From contig JABBOT010000016.1 of NCBI GenBank assembly GCA_016165875.1, positions 9,072,946-9,136,945 on the forward strand: a DNA stretch of 64,000 bases, in the 5' to 3' direction. Below are positions 48,768-59,867 of this stretch, piece after piece. Both the position numbers and the translations under genes were made by a program. This stretch comes from Acanthopleura granulata. Its lineage: Eukaryota; Mollusca; Polyplacophora; Chitonida; Chitonidae. The notes under the pieces are model-generated. The model saw only the letters and a list, made by a program, of their open reading frames with translations, was not told the DNA's origin and did not search any database. Position 1 is the stretch's first letter. Each line of letters opens with the position of its first letter.

Positions 48768-51700
48768 GTAAGCGTACACCAATATTTAGGCCACGGTTAG
48801 ATGATTTTGTGTTTCTTGTCTCAAGTACATTTGCAATGCTGCATACACAACACACACAAGAGCCTGTTGCTCACTGAACTTTATTATGCCATACCAGAAC
48901 TGTTCAAATGAGTTGTAGTTTCTACTTGACACAGGACACCACAGCCAATGAGAGACTCTGACAGGCTACAAAAAAGGGTACACACTGCTGTAAAACACAA
49001 CATTTCCTGCTGTGAGCCCTCAGTTCTTAACTGTGTATTTTCATACATAAGTGTTTCATGAGAGCAGATGTATTGAAAAGTGGGACATACTACAGGAAAG
49101 AACAAAGGACTACATAGTCTTGAACCAGTTTGTTAAAGGCACAAAAGAGTTTTATCAGATCCTCATTAATCACGAAGAATAATGAAAAAAAAACCCTACT
49201 CCTACAGAAACACAACCAGCAGTTGGTTACAATTGTTCACATTTTTCCATTTTGCACATTTTCTGTGTAGATTCACTACTATACAGCACTTAATTATGTC
49301 TGTTTAATTATGTCTGTTTACATGAGTGAGAAAAGCTATGGGTCACAAAAATTTCTCAAGCTTAGGGCAAATTCATGACCACAAACACAAAATCAACTTA
49401 ACATGGCCTTTATAGGTATCCCCAGCACTTGCTGCACCAATCTCAACTGCTCCGCCGAGAGCCGGCTACATAAATGTGTATACATGTATTTATAATTCTT
49501 GATGCGGTAAAATTGTGCATAATACAACTTAAGCTGCATTGTTAGCCTCGTCACTTTGTGTCACGCAGCATGCACAAGTAGGTCGATCCAACCAGACGAG
49601 GAGCTGGCTGTCCTCCTATAAAGTAGGTCTATCACCTGATTACCTGCGACCTCCCAACCAACTGCAGCAAGCTTGTTGTCAGCTGAATTCTACAGATTCC
49701 AGCATGATCCAGATGCATCTAAGCGTAACAGCCGTGTCTGTAGCAGCGCGATCCAGTCAAGGCCACCTAGTATTATATGTATACAGTCATGGAGGTATGC
49801 GTTTTACATGCAGATGTACAAGTAACTTGCTGCAGGCTCCAGTTTATCATTTAGTCCAGCATGCCAATCAGATGGATTGTTCATTTCGTGATAAAACCAT
49901 TGAAGGTGGAACCCCTTGGAGGTGGGCACAGCTGGCAACCAAGTCAACCATGTGCCCCAGGTTGTTGCTGTAATTTTGCAATAGAGTTCTGACGGTAATA
50001 AATACAATATCTTTATTTATCAAAGGTATAAGCTGGTCAGTGTTGAAGAACAAGTTAACTGACACCTGACAGGCAGAAAAACAAACAGACAGACAGACAG
50101 ATGGATGGGTTCGAGGAATAGGTTTCAAAAGTGGAGTTATATATCAACCAAGCATCACAGCATTTTGTCACCTTGGTAACCTCCAGGTGGGTAGGCATAC
50201 TAAACCTGGGCAAAAAGCTTCAACGCAGACAAAATTCTGATATATTTTCACTAGATGTAAAACAACTAGTGCGGAAATCTACGCTGTATTAACTGCCTTG
50301 CTTCTGTGTGGCAGTGTTATCCTATCAGTGTCCCAGCACTCTTTAATTCGGAGACAAATTAACCTTGGACCCTGGACTGCTCGAATTGCACATGCATAAC
50401 CTGCAAGTCTGGTTATATGCAAATGGGGAAACGAATCAAACCAGGCTTCTCGGGAGAGCATATTACATGTTACATGTAATATTTCAAAAAGCATACATAC
50501 ACTATATGTGGACAACCTGTAGCTTAAGGGCTTAATTTCAAAAAATTTATGGGCATACATTAAACAGCATTTAAACATAAATGCATCCGACCATTACATG
50601 CCATTACTCAAACTTTCAGAACAGATGGGGAGTGGGTCATACTTGAGTGGCAATGTTGAAAGAATGGAAATAATGTAATTTCAGTTAATTCAAAACAGGA
50701 TCTGTACAAGATCATGGAAAGTTTGTTCTCACTACATATGTCAATTTTTAATCTGGAATTCTTTAACTTATGAGGTGCTTCATTTTAGGCATGGAAGAGA
50801 AGCACAATGTTGCCTCACGTGTGCCCCATGCTCATCTGGGTTAAAGCTGTATTCTCCGGTAACGGGACAACTGGTCCCTGGTTGGTAAAAGTAAAAGACA
50901 GTTCATGACTGAGACACTGTTCATTAAAAAGACTATAAAATTCTCTCTTGAATGTAAAAACCTGTTTGAAATTGTATGAATTCACTGCTGAATTATCTTC
51001 ACTTGAAGTGTGGAGTATTGTGCTGCCGACTGGGGATTTCAAGGTGTCCATGCTTTTAAGCTCATAAGGCACTGACCAATCAAAGAGCTAGGAGAGATCA
51101 GCTGTGATGAAAATGTTCTAAGTAGTCTGTCAATGTAACATGTAAAACTGGCTTGAATTCCATTTTTGGAAATTGCTAATTAAAAGCTGAAAGTTATAAC
51201 AGTACTGCGGATTTGTCTATTTCATTTTTTAACTTGAATTCTAACTTAGGTCTCTACTTTATATCAGAAAGAAGTGGCATCATCCTACGAGTGGTGACAA
51301 TTAAAAGACACCTGCCGCAAGTTTCCGCGACTGGTGTCACATGTCAGATACAAAGTGTTTGATTGGTTGAGTGTTAAGTCTCTCTTGGTCAAGCTGCATA
51401 GTCAGCGATTCACGTCATGTGTGTGATTTACTCACATAAACATGGCAGACATCGATTCGTTTGCATACCACATTTCAGCAAAACACTTTACCATAAATAC
51501 ACCAATATACTTCACATTTGTGTATAATTCACCGGGTTAACTTGTCCTTAAGTATTCTGACAAAACATCTATACCTGTGTCTGTCGCCGCAATAACTTCT
51601 TTATAGACTCAACGGTTTCGCAGCTTGTCTTCCATGATCGGCCAAGATCAGCCATAAGCAGTTGACATAACATGCTTTGGGACAACCGATTTAGACGCCT

Positions 51701-52654
51701 GCAACGACATGTGGTCACCCTGATACCTAGTAGGTGGTCACTTTAGGGTGTTATTTTGAAGCTCAGACATTCATAGCAACCATCGCAGTCCATCAACCAC
51801 ACTGAATAAAATTGGTGCAGATTTCTGAACTCCTTGGAACTGGTCTCGATGAGGTGCGCGCTCATGTCGTGCAAACTTACAAAAACGGAACAATTTTATG
51901 AACTTCACAGCTGCGTTATAATGCAGAAGCAGAACCTACAGATGACAATGAAAAAGTCATAGTTTTCACGACGTTTTCCATATCAGAACTCCATTACATT
52001 TCAGGACCAAGAGGAGGTCACGAAACTTTTCAAAATGGTGGCTAAGGGTGAGCTGTTTGGTCATAAAGATAAAATAGATTTATTTATTATAAATATTTTA
52101 TCTCCATGGCTTGGTGCATTCAAAGTTCTCACACTTAATGTGAACACAAGACGTAGTTTCATAACTAAACGTAGTATGTTTACTAAGATAGGGTTTGAGA
52201 TTCAGCTGGATAAGCAGCAAAAGAAATAGAAAAGAGAATCCAGCTGCCAATTTTACTTCCAGTTTACCAGCACATTTTTGGAGGGCTCATGGGAGTTATA
52301 AGCCGTCAGTTTCCATGAAAATAAATCATCCTTCCTCTATCTGACTGTGTACTATATCTCTTTGATCAAATCTTGATTCCAAGGAAAAAAGTGTGAAGTA
52401 TACTAGTGTATATACGGAAAGGAAGAATTGCAGGCCAAACACGGCTGATGATAGAGCTTGGTTGTCTTTTAAGCCACAGCCAAAGTGAAATATACAGCCG
52501 CAATGGCTGTCATGAATTTCCAGTCCTGTAATAACAGGTGTAACAGGTGGCAATACTGTTCCGCGCTTGCAACAATTACGTCAGAGTCCAGACAGAACGG
52601 CTGTGTTTCATGCTAGGCAACGGAACATGGTGAGATGTCCGTTTTTGGACAAAC
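48768..52654. other. Possible promoter DNA, no firm gene
   Basis: Region 49539-49973 is GC-richer with a 144-codon frame lacking ATG. ATATTACATGT-T-ACATGTAATAT (50460-50482) is a perfect 11-bp inverted repeat. At 52607-52629 ttcatgctaggcaacgg, close to an RFX X-box half, precedes aacATG|GTGAGA, a start codon against a donor-like site. At 52035 ATGGTGGCTAAGG|GTGAGC is a similar pattern. None is conclusive. Confidence 0.3.
51442..51540 (+). CDS. Small open frame with strong start context
   Basis: aaacATGGC opens MADIDSFAYHISAKHF then TINTPIYFTFVYNSPG and TAA (32 codons). Upstream within 100 bp are a ttgattggttg (inverted CCAAT) and a cacgtcatg motif, so it may be a first exon. No clear donor. 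Unrecognised. Confidence 0.15.
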   Translation: MADIDSFAYHISAKHFTINTPIYFTFVYNSPG

Positions 52655-53159
52655 TTAAAGAGCTACTTTGGTGTCAAAACATCTGTGTCTTAAAAACAAG
52701 GTGAATTGATAAGACTGCGATAGTCTGAATTGCTTTCCTAAATTGTGAAAATATTGCAGCCAATTAAAACCGATATTGTACGTTTCGTCAGAGTATACGG
52801 AAACAAAATATTTCTGTCGCTTCCACATTGCCTGGTGTGACGTAAGCCACAAACACATGACGTCATCAATCGCTGATGTGTATACACATGACGTTGCAAT
52901 TTCAAACGCTACTGATGTCATCCCACCATAAATGCCGTATTCAACGTCACATCTGCCTAATTCGAAGTCACACCCTGGGAAAATTTTAAGGGCACAGCCG
53001 AAGATTTTGTTCTTCAAGGAATCTTCAGTTATATGGGTTAAACAGTATTATTCATCAAAATCCTTTCGAAACATGGTGTTAGGCTGACTCGGTAGGATTT
53101 CTCTCATATCACAGTAATATTTCCACGCAATTTGTGTTCTTACCAGAGTGGCCCTTTAA
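52655..53159. mobile_element. Non-autonomous piggyBac-like element with TTAA ends
   Basis: The left end is TTAAAGAGCTACTTTGGT (52655-52672). The right end, read inverted from 53159, is TTAAAGGGCCACTCTGGT. That gives 18-bp terminal inverted repeats with three mismatches, all transitions. Both ends carry TTAA, the target-site duplication typical of piggyBac elements. The element is 505 bp and has no transposase. A 120-codon minus-strand open frame (52655-53017) lies wholly inside and is not recognisable as a protein. Five CRE-like motifs lie inside. The same end sequence gagtggccctttaa recurs at 9627-9640, suggesting a family. Superfamily assignment is by ends only. Confidence 0.6.
52838..52950. 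promoter_or_regulatory. Cluster of CRE/ATF-like motifs inside the TTAA element
   Basis: Within 113 bp: TGACGTAA (52838), the perfect CRE TGACGTCA (52858), TGACGTTGCAAT (52889, CRE overlapping a C/EBP-like half), TGATGTCA (52913) and AACGTCAC (52943). A perfect 14-bp palindrome ATGTGTATACACAT (52876-52889) sits between them. The motifs are seen directly. That they bind CREB/ATF factors is inference. Confidence 0.4.
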
Positions 53160-53531
53160 CTTAGAACATCAGCTGTCTTTCACTTTAAGATTGACAACCT
53201 GGTGGCACTCCAGATTTATGTGCGTCAGGATGCTTAATCGGTGAACACACATCGATGTACAGTATATATATACATTTCCTTAAGTGTCGGTGTTTCTTTC
53301 AGTTTGTGTGCCTTTTAGTCAATAGTTGCCTGGAGAGGTGGGCTCACTACGATTAATGGACAGGCCCCAGGTTCATGAAGCGCACTTGGCTAAGTATTCC
53401 CTTAACTGCCATGACAACGTATGTTGTAGAGATAGGAAGTGCCCTTAGCTAAGTGCTACTTAGCACTAAGTATGCTTCATGAAACCAAGCACCGGGACTT
53501 CTCAAGATTTCCTTGCCTCCAAGGCTTCCCC

Positions 53532-53800
53532 TTAGGCCATCCCTAAAAATATGTTCACTGGGCATAACCTGACCAATGCTCCCAAAAAGAGCACTACCTT
53601 AAAAGTTTTTATTGGTAATTTGATAAAAGTTTTTTTAGTTTTTCTCTTCATATCAATTTCCTTAAAATGTTAATCTTTTTGTAAAGCCAGAAAAAAAAAA
53701 AAAAACTCTACCGATTCACCCTATTATCAAACAGTTTTTATGAATTTATGGCATTTACAGGGTTTGAGGACTGTTTCTGAACAGCAGTTTTTCAGTCAAA
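53532..53800. mobile_element. Second, decayed copy of the Harbinger-like MITE
   Basis: Starts TTA + GGCCATCCCTAAAAATATG. It then tracks the copy at 48514 through gttttttattgg-type, tttttctc..atgt and gccagaa-A-tract blocks, ending near gcagtttttcag. The right terminal repeat is lost (cagtcaaag instead of ggacggcc). Same orientation as the intact copy. Confidence 0.5.
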
Positions 53801-56059
53801 GTAGTTACTCATGTTTGATTTAGTTTAAGACAGACAAATACATGCGAACAATGGTAGCCTTTATCATGAAATTTGCCATCCAACTGGTTCAAAAGCCAGC
53901 ACACTGACTTCACTTTGTCTCAAATCTGGCTGTTCCACAAGTTTAGTTTAGTGAAGTGATACATAGTGGCCTCAAAGCCTGCACAGTCTGACATCACTTT
54001 GTCTCAAATGTGGCTATTCCACAAGCTTAGTTCAGCAACATGATACAGATTGGCCTCAAAGCCAGCTCAGTTTGACTTTACTTTGTCTCAAATGTGGCTA
54101 TTTCACACGTTTAGTTTAGTTTTGTGACTAAACTAAGACTTAGCTAGACTTATGTCATTAGTTTATAATTTTTTTAAAATGTTTTTCATAACCAAACGCT
54201 AACTCAGTCTGACTTGTTTCATCAAAGTCTTGCTTTGCAACTGAAATGCCTTCAAATCACATAAAGTAAGGTTGACTTCATACGATATTAGAAATAAGAC
54301 AGGGAAGTTCATAAAGTTTTCAGAAATGAGTATAAGTCAAGTAATGTTCTTTTAAATATAACTGATGTTAATAAATTTTAGGGTAGCCTTACTGGTCATT
54401 ACAGGTAAGCTTTTGTAACACCTATAACATCCATGCACCTGACCAGGGTTTTAAATAATATACACCAATTTTTGGCTCACTGGTGCTCAACGAGGATTGT
54501 TCATCTTAGTGTAAGGCAGGGGTTTGAAAGGTATTTATGGGAGGAGAAAGTCTGAGTAAACCAATGACCGTCAATGGGTACCTGGTAAACCTGATCTTGT
54601 CTTACATTGTAAATGTCGCAGCTAAAACCGCCATTGATACATTCCAATACAAAGCCAGTCAAGCGCTTGATTAGAGTCCCAGCGGTCCAACGCCTTCACC
54701 GTTCGAGAAAGCAAGATGCTCGAAAAATGTTAATAAGGTTACATTAACTAATTACCACACATGAGAATTCAACAGAAGACATTTAACTGGTCATTGTGGT
54801 TGATCAGTTTTATACGTTGCGCAGGTGATGTAATGAATTAATTTTCAAAATGTATCAACATGATGTTTATGACAGCTATTATAACGCGCAAGTCACACTA
54901 ATAATACTGACCAACAGAGGCCAAAAAAAAAAAATAAATAAAATAAAATAATAACAACAAAAGAACCGGCAATGGAACCGGAACTCACAAAGTGCATATT
55001 CGAATCCAACTGCACAACTCTGCACAGATCTCCTCTGCAAAGGTGATGCCAGGTACGTGGATCCCACGTCTGCAGTCATCTTGCCTTGTCTTAGCCAGTT
55101 AGAGGGAACTTAAAACTCACAATCCAAACATTTGCAGGTCTAATTTTGCTATCACAGTTACAAGTTGAAGCACATGTAAACTCAAAATATCCAACAGAGT
55201 TGTCAACAGATGGAAGCGAGGTTCAAATGGATGGTTCCAGCCTTGCCACAAGCTGCTGTGTGATGAACACCAGACAGACAGATGTCAAGGGTCGCATTGC
55301 GCTGGAATAAACATGAGTAAAAGTACATATCTATTGAGGAGCATAAGCTCTGGGCTTAGCTGAAAAATGCTGCAAAAACTCTTTCAGGTCATCAAATCCA
55401 GGTCGCTGAACCAACCATCTGTGACGCCTGACCTACATGTAGCTTATAAACGCAGGTGATCTGTATTGTAATTGGCCTCAAGTTTTGTCCGTGACTAAGT
55501 TGCTCATTTTGTCCAATTTTAAGAGTTCTATCTATCTCTGAAAGTTGACCTGAGGTTCCTTTGGAAGGTAGGATGATATCTCACTGGAAAAACATCGTCA
55601 AAAGTAATACCAGGTGACCTTCATTTGCCTCTCAAAACGTACATTTTTGCACACAGTTAAATCAGGGCGAACCCAGACTTCTGAACTGAAAAAAGCCAGA
55701 CAGATTACCTAGGTTTTCTGTTGTACACATTACTGGTAATTCATTTATTCTGCACCTTCTGAGGGACACAGGTACATGCCACCTTACTTAAAATTAAGTC
55801 TTTTCTCACCTGCATTTGCTTAGGTCCTCAGGTGTCTGACAATGAAGTTCACCTGGATAACTGCTATAAACAGCTTCAATTTTAAACTTGCAGCTTAAAC
55901 GTTACAACTGCCCCGCTATGAATATTCATAAGAGTCTCCTTCATTACAGCCTTCTTGCACTGTGTATCAAGTACATGTGGAACTGGCCGACATACGTATA
56001 TGCCCATGCTTGTAACTGGGACACAATAATTCATCGGAATTAATGAATAATGTGAGATG
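53801..56059. other. No supported gene
   Basis: A loose three-fold repeat at 53890-54115 (ttgtctcaaa(t/c)ctggct + ttccaca). SINE-like debris at 54500-54760. A-rich tract 54925-54960. MITE C at 55490-55652. Confidence 0.4.
55490..55652 (+). mobile_element. MITE family C, degenerate copy
   Basis: Blocks gtccgtgactaagttgctca, aagagttctatctatctctg, ctttggaaggtaggatgata, tctcactggaaaaa, aaagtaatacc and cctctcaaaacgtacatttt are in family order. The outer ends are lost. Confidence 0.45.
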
Positions 56060-57690
56060 TCTTTGTGCAGTGATGTTCCCTCTTGTGTGCTGATGTTGTT
56101 GTGACATCATCTGTAAGTTTAGTAATATCGTTTTGCATTGTGATGTCTGGATTTCGGTGTTGTGATGCCGGCTGTGTTGTATTGTTTCTTTATACTGTGA
56201 TGTTTTGTGTAATCTTTATACTGAGATGTCCCTTTGTGTTGTTGTGTCTGTATTGGAATGCTTCTTTATTCTGTCATTCTCTGTACTGATATTCTGGGCT
56301 GTGATACCTGTGTGTTGTGGTGTCTCTGTGATGTTATGTCTATGTGTTTTAATGACTGTGTTGTGATATTTTTTGCCTCGTAATGACACTGGCTGCTGTT
56401 ATGTCTGTGTTGTAATATCTCTCTGTGCTATGATGTCTTTCTGTGTTATGATGTCTCTGTGCCGTGGCCTGTGGTGATGTCTTGTGTTGTAACCTGTTTT
56501 GATGTCTCTGTGTTGTGGTCTGTTGTTGTGACCTGTTGTGATGTCTCTGTGTTGTGGTCTGTTGTGATGTCTCTGTGTTGTGGTCTGTTGTGATGTCTTG
56601 TGTTGTGACCTGTTGTCATGTCTCTGTGTTGTGGTCTGTTGTGATGTCTCTGTGTTGTGACCTGTTGTGATGTCTTGTGTTGTGACCTGTTGTGATGTCT
56701 CTGTGTTGTGGTCTGTTGTGATGTCTCTGTGTTGTGACCTGTTGTGATGTCTCTGTGTTGTGGTCTGTTGTGATGTCTTGTGTTGTGGTCTGTTGTGATG
56801 TCTCTGTGTTGTGGTCTGTTGTGATGTCTTGTGTTGTGACCTGTTGTCATGTCTCTGTGTTGTGGTCTGTTGTGATGTCTCTGTGTTGTGGTCTGTTGTG
56901 ATGTCTTGTGTTGTGACCTGTTGTGATGTCTTGTGTTGTGACCTGTTGTGATGTCTCTGTGTTGTGGTCTGTTGTGATGTCTTGTGTTGTGACCTGTTGT
57001 GATGTCTTGTGTTGTGACCTGTTGTGATGTCTCTGTGTTGCAATTTCCCTTTGCTGTGATGTCTGTGTTGTATCTGTGCATTGTTATATCTCTGTTGTTT
57101 CTGTGTGTTGTGATGTGTTGTGATGTCTGTGCACTTTGATGTCTGTGTTAAAATGTCTCTGTATTGCAATGTCTCCTTATTGTCGGTGGTGTGACACCTC
57201 TTTATGCTGTGGTTTCTGTTGTTCTGTGTATTGTGATGTCTGTGTTGTCTCTCTTCATTGTGATGCCTATGTTCGGATGTCTCTGTGCTCTGATATCTCT
57301 AAGTGTTGGGATGTCTTGTGTTGTGATCTGTTGTGATGTCTCTGTGTTGCAATGTCCCTTTACTATGATGTCTGTGTTGTCTCTCTGCATTGTGATGCCT
57401 ATGTTCTGGTGTCTCTGTGCTCTGATATCTCCAAGTGTTGGGATATTTGACGTGATTTCCCTCTCTGATGTGATGTCTTTGTTGTAACACGTTTATGTGT
57501 CTCTGTGTTGTGGCATTGTGTTGTGGTATCTCTATGCTGTGATTTCTCTTTATGTTGTGATCTCTGTGCTGTTATTTACCTTTGTGTACTCATGTCTCTT
57601 TGTGTTGTGATTTCTCATCGTTGTGGTGTCTCTATACTTTGATTTCTTTTTGTGTTGTAATATCTGAGCTCTTTATGTCGTGATGTCTCA
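56060..57690 (+). repeat. TG-rich minisatellite, 25/26-bp core with degenerate flanks
   Basis: The core (56395-57125) alternates gttgtgatgtctctgtgttg + tggtct (26 bp) and gttgtgatgtcttgtgttgt + gacct (25 bp). Flanks are loose gatgtctctgtgttgt units. Two minus-strand frames stay open for 211 and 256 codons with a THNTETSQQTTTQRH-like product. These are artefacts of stop-free units. Confidence 0.95.
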
Positions 57691-57885
57691 AAACATTTTT
57701 CTTTCACAAATGGCCTATTTTTCCCTTTGTGAAGAGCTGTTCTTTTGTAGTACCTTTCTGCAATGCCATGTCAGGTACATGTCCATCACACTAAATGGGT
57801 ACATGTATTCATCACTTCAGCAAAGCCTACTGACATTTTTGTCACAAACCTGAATCATGACACACACATGTAAATCATCATTACA

Positions 57886-58373
57886 TCAATAATCAGAGGA
57901 TCAGTGACGTAGCTTATGAAGCCATGTCATTTTCAGAGGATCAGTGACATAGCTTATGAAGCCATGTCATTTTCAGAGGATCAGTGATGCAGATGACGAA
58001 GCCATGTCATTTTCAGAGGATCAGTGAGGTAGCTTACGAAGCCATGTCATTTTCAGAGGATCAGTGATGCAGATGACGAAGCCATGTCATTTTCAGAGGA
58101 TCAGTGAGGTAGCTTACGAAGCCATGTCATTTTCAGAGGATCAGTGACGTAGCTTACGAAGCCATGTCATTTTCAGAGGATCAGTGAGGTAGCTTACGAA
58201 GCCATGTCATTTTCAGAGGATCAGTGACATAGCTTATGAAGCCATGTCATTTTCAGAGGATCAGTGACGTAGCCCATGAAGCCATGTCATTTTCAGAGGA
58301 TCAGTGACATAGCTTATGAAGCCATGTCATTTTCAGAGGATCAGTGACGTAGTTTATGAAGCCATGTCATTTT
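57886..58373 (+). repeat. 40-bp minisatellite, 12 units with dimer substructure
   Basis: Constant part gccatgtcattttcagagga + tcagtga. The following 13 bases are variable: cgtagcttatgaa, catagcttatgaa, tgcagatgacgaa or ggtagcttacgaa. The last two alternate as a dimer twice (units 3-6). The first and last units mark the edges. Confidence 0.97.
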
Positions 58374-58857
58374 CCCATGTGCCAATATGGTTTGGTATAA
58401 TTAAGTAATGGTATGGCATTTGTCCAGTGCAATGATTACATTTGATTAGTTTGTTTGTTTGGCATGGTGGGCCTTAGATGCTTACCAATATTTGACTTTA
58501 ACACATACATACGTGTGCATGTATAGCTGCTGTCAAGTTATCATAGATGGTAGAAACTATACCCAGTACCAAACAACGTCCAGGTTTTGGGAATTCACTG
58601 TACTTTTTAGAGCAAGATTTACATGCCATCAGACTGTCAAAATGTTCATGTGTTCGGCCTATCATTTTAAAAGAAATTCATGGTGGGAAGCGAGATTTCA
58701 CATTAAAACAACAGCATCCCCTTTTCTGACTGCCTCAACAGGAAGTTGTTCACTAAATGTTTCCATCATATATGAACTCTTTCTTGGGTAAAAAAAAATT
58801 ACGTACAGATAATACCCATAAAACAAAGTTGGCCAATGTTCAAAAAAGCAAACCTCT

Positions 58858-58985
58858 ACATGGTCATGGGTTTCCCCCGGGTACTGCCCACTTTCCTCCA
58901 ACCAAAATGCCGGGTGCTGTCGCATAAATGAAATATTGCTGAGTACAGCGTGAAAACACCAGTCAGATAAATAAAATAAATCAAA
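58858..58985 (+). mobile_element. SINE family A, 3' half
   Basis: Holds ggtcatgggtttcccccggg, ctttcctccaaccaaaatgc, gtcgcataaatgaaatattg and gtgaaaacaccagtcagata, with an AAATAAAATAAAT tail. It would lie in the intron downstream of the octapeptide exon on the other strand. Confidence 0.7.
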
Positions 58986-59061
58986 AAAAGCACAAGATGA
59001 ATTGTAAAAAATTGATGAAAATTGATGGCCAGGATAAGCAAAGGATGAACAGACTGTACTT

Positions 59062-59545
59062 ACCGGCTGACAACATCTGTAGTTTCTTATTGATAATGTC
59101 CTGTGGTTGCTTGTTGATAACGTCCTTGTTGCTTGTTGTCAATGTCCTGTTGTTTCTTGTTGATAATGTCTTGCAGCTGCTTGTTGATAATGTCCACCAG
59201 TTTCTTGTTGATAATGTATCGCGGCTGCTTGTTGATAGTGTCCTGTTGTTTCTTGTTGATAATGTCTCGCAGCTGCTTGTTGATAATGTCCACCAGTTTC
59301 TTGTTGATAATGTATCGCAGCTGCTTGTTGATAGTGTCCTGTTGTTTCTTGTTGATAATGTCTCGCAGCTGCTTGTTGATAATGTCCACCAATTTCTTGT
59401 TGATAATGTCTCGCAGCTGCTTGTTGATAATGTCCACCAATTTCTTGTTGATAATGTCTCGCAGCTGCTTGTTGATAATGTCCAACAGTTTCTTGCTGAT
59501 CATATCCACCAGCTTCTTGCTGATAATGTCCTGTAATTTCTTGAT
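59062..59545. repeat. 24-bp minisatellite with 96-bp higher-order period
   Basis: About 19 tandem units of the plus-strand type cttgttgataatgtctcgcag + ctg. Two main subtypes alternate (…cgcagctg… and …caccagttt…). A third subtype, ctgttgttt, occurs at regular spacing and gives a four-unit (96 bp) superrepeat in the left half. The array is open on the minus strand in one frame and on the plus strand in two frames, because a stop-free 24-bp unit stays open. The minus frame is preferred because it is the one that reaches a splice donor and has a well-placed ATG. Confidence 0.9.
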
Positions 59546-59572
59546 GATGTTTGCCTGTTTTGCCACTTCCAT
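59064..59572 (-). CDS. Candidate exon encoding tandem octapeptide repeats, ending at a consensus splice donor
   Basis: Read on the minus strand, an ATG at 59572 in strong context (gaaATGG) opens MEVAKQANIIKKLQ, then about 18 eight-residue units of the type DIINKKLV / DIINKQLR / DIINKKQQ. Each unit is 24 bp, so the frame is kept. The first units are diverged (DIISKKLV, DMISKKLL) but keep the charge and hydrophobic pattern, and some differences are synonymous (ctg/ttg, gac/gat, aag/aaa). One unit (59125-59146) is 22 bp and breaks the frame. If it is read as one unit, the original frame resumes as DVINKQPQ, DIINKKLQ, MLSA and reaches AGCCG|GTAAGT, with intron start at 59063. An in-frame TGA lies upstream of the ATG. 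I recognise no family. Further exons would lie to the left. The alternative is a non-coding minisatellite beside a chance donor. Confidence 0.45.
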
Positions 59573-59867
59573 TTCAGTCCTAAGTGTCCCAGCAGTGGAT
59601 GAAAGGTGCCAGAGTCAACCTACAGTGTCATAGGTTCATATTAAACAAAGGACAAGGGACATCCTAAAGCAGAACTAGCAGACGAGTGTCATGTCCAACA
59701 CCCAGGCCAAAACAAAGACAACTGGTTTAATACATCTAGCAGTAGAGATGTTATATATCTAGAATATGACATACAGGACTAATATGGCACTGCCCAAAAA
59801 AGATGTCTCAAATTCAATCTGTTTAAGGGGCCTTCAAGTGCAGTATAATGATCCAAGAGCCTCTCAC

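Noticed and set aside
49539..49973. 144-codon plus-strand frame
   Set aside because: Lacks an ATG, has an atypical Gln/Ser/His/Cys-rich product and no recognisable domain. Kept only as a GC-richer patch.
52655..53017. 120-codon minus-strand open frame
   Set aside because: It lies wholly inside the TTAA-ended element, starts there and has no recognisable domain. Its length is within chance for this window.
56399..57169. 256- and 211-codon minus-strand frames
   Set aside because: Products of a stop-free TG-rich array in two frames, with no splice or start evidence.
57886..58373. CRISPR array
   Set aside because: Regular 40-bp units differ only by point changes in one segment. There are no unique spacers, no cas genes, and the DNA is eukaryotic.
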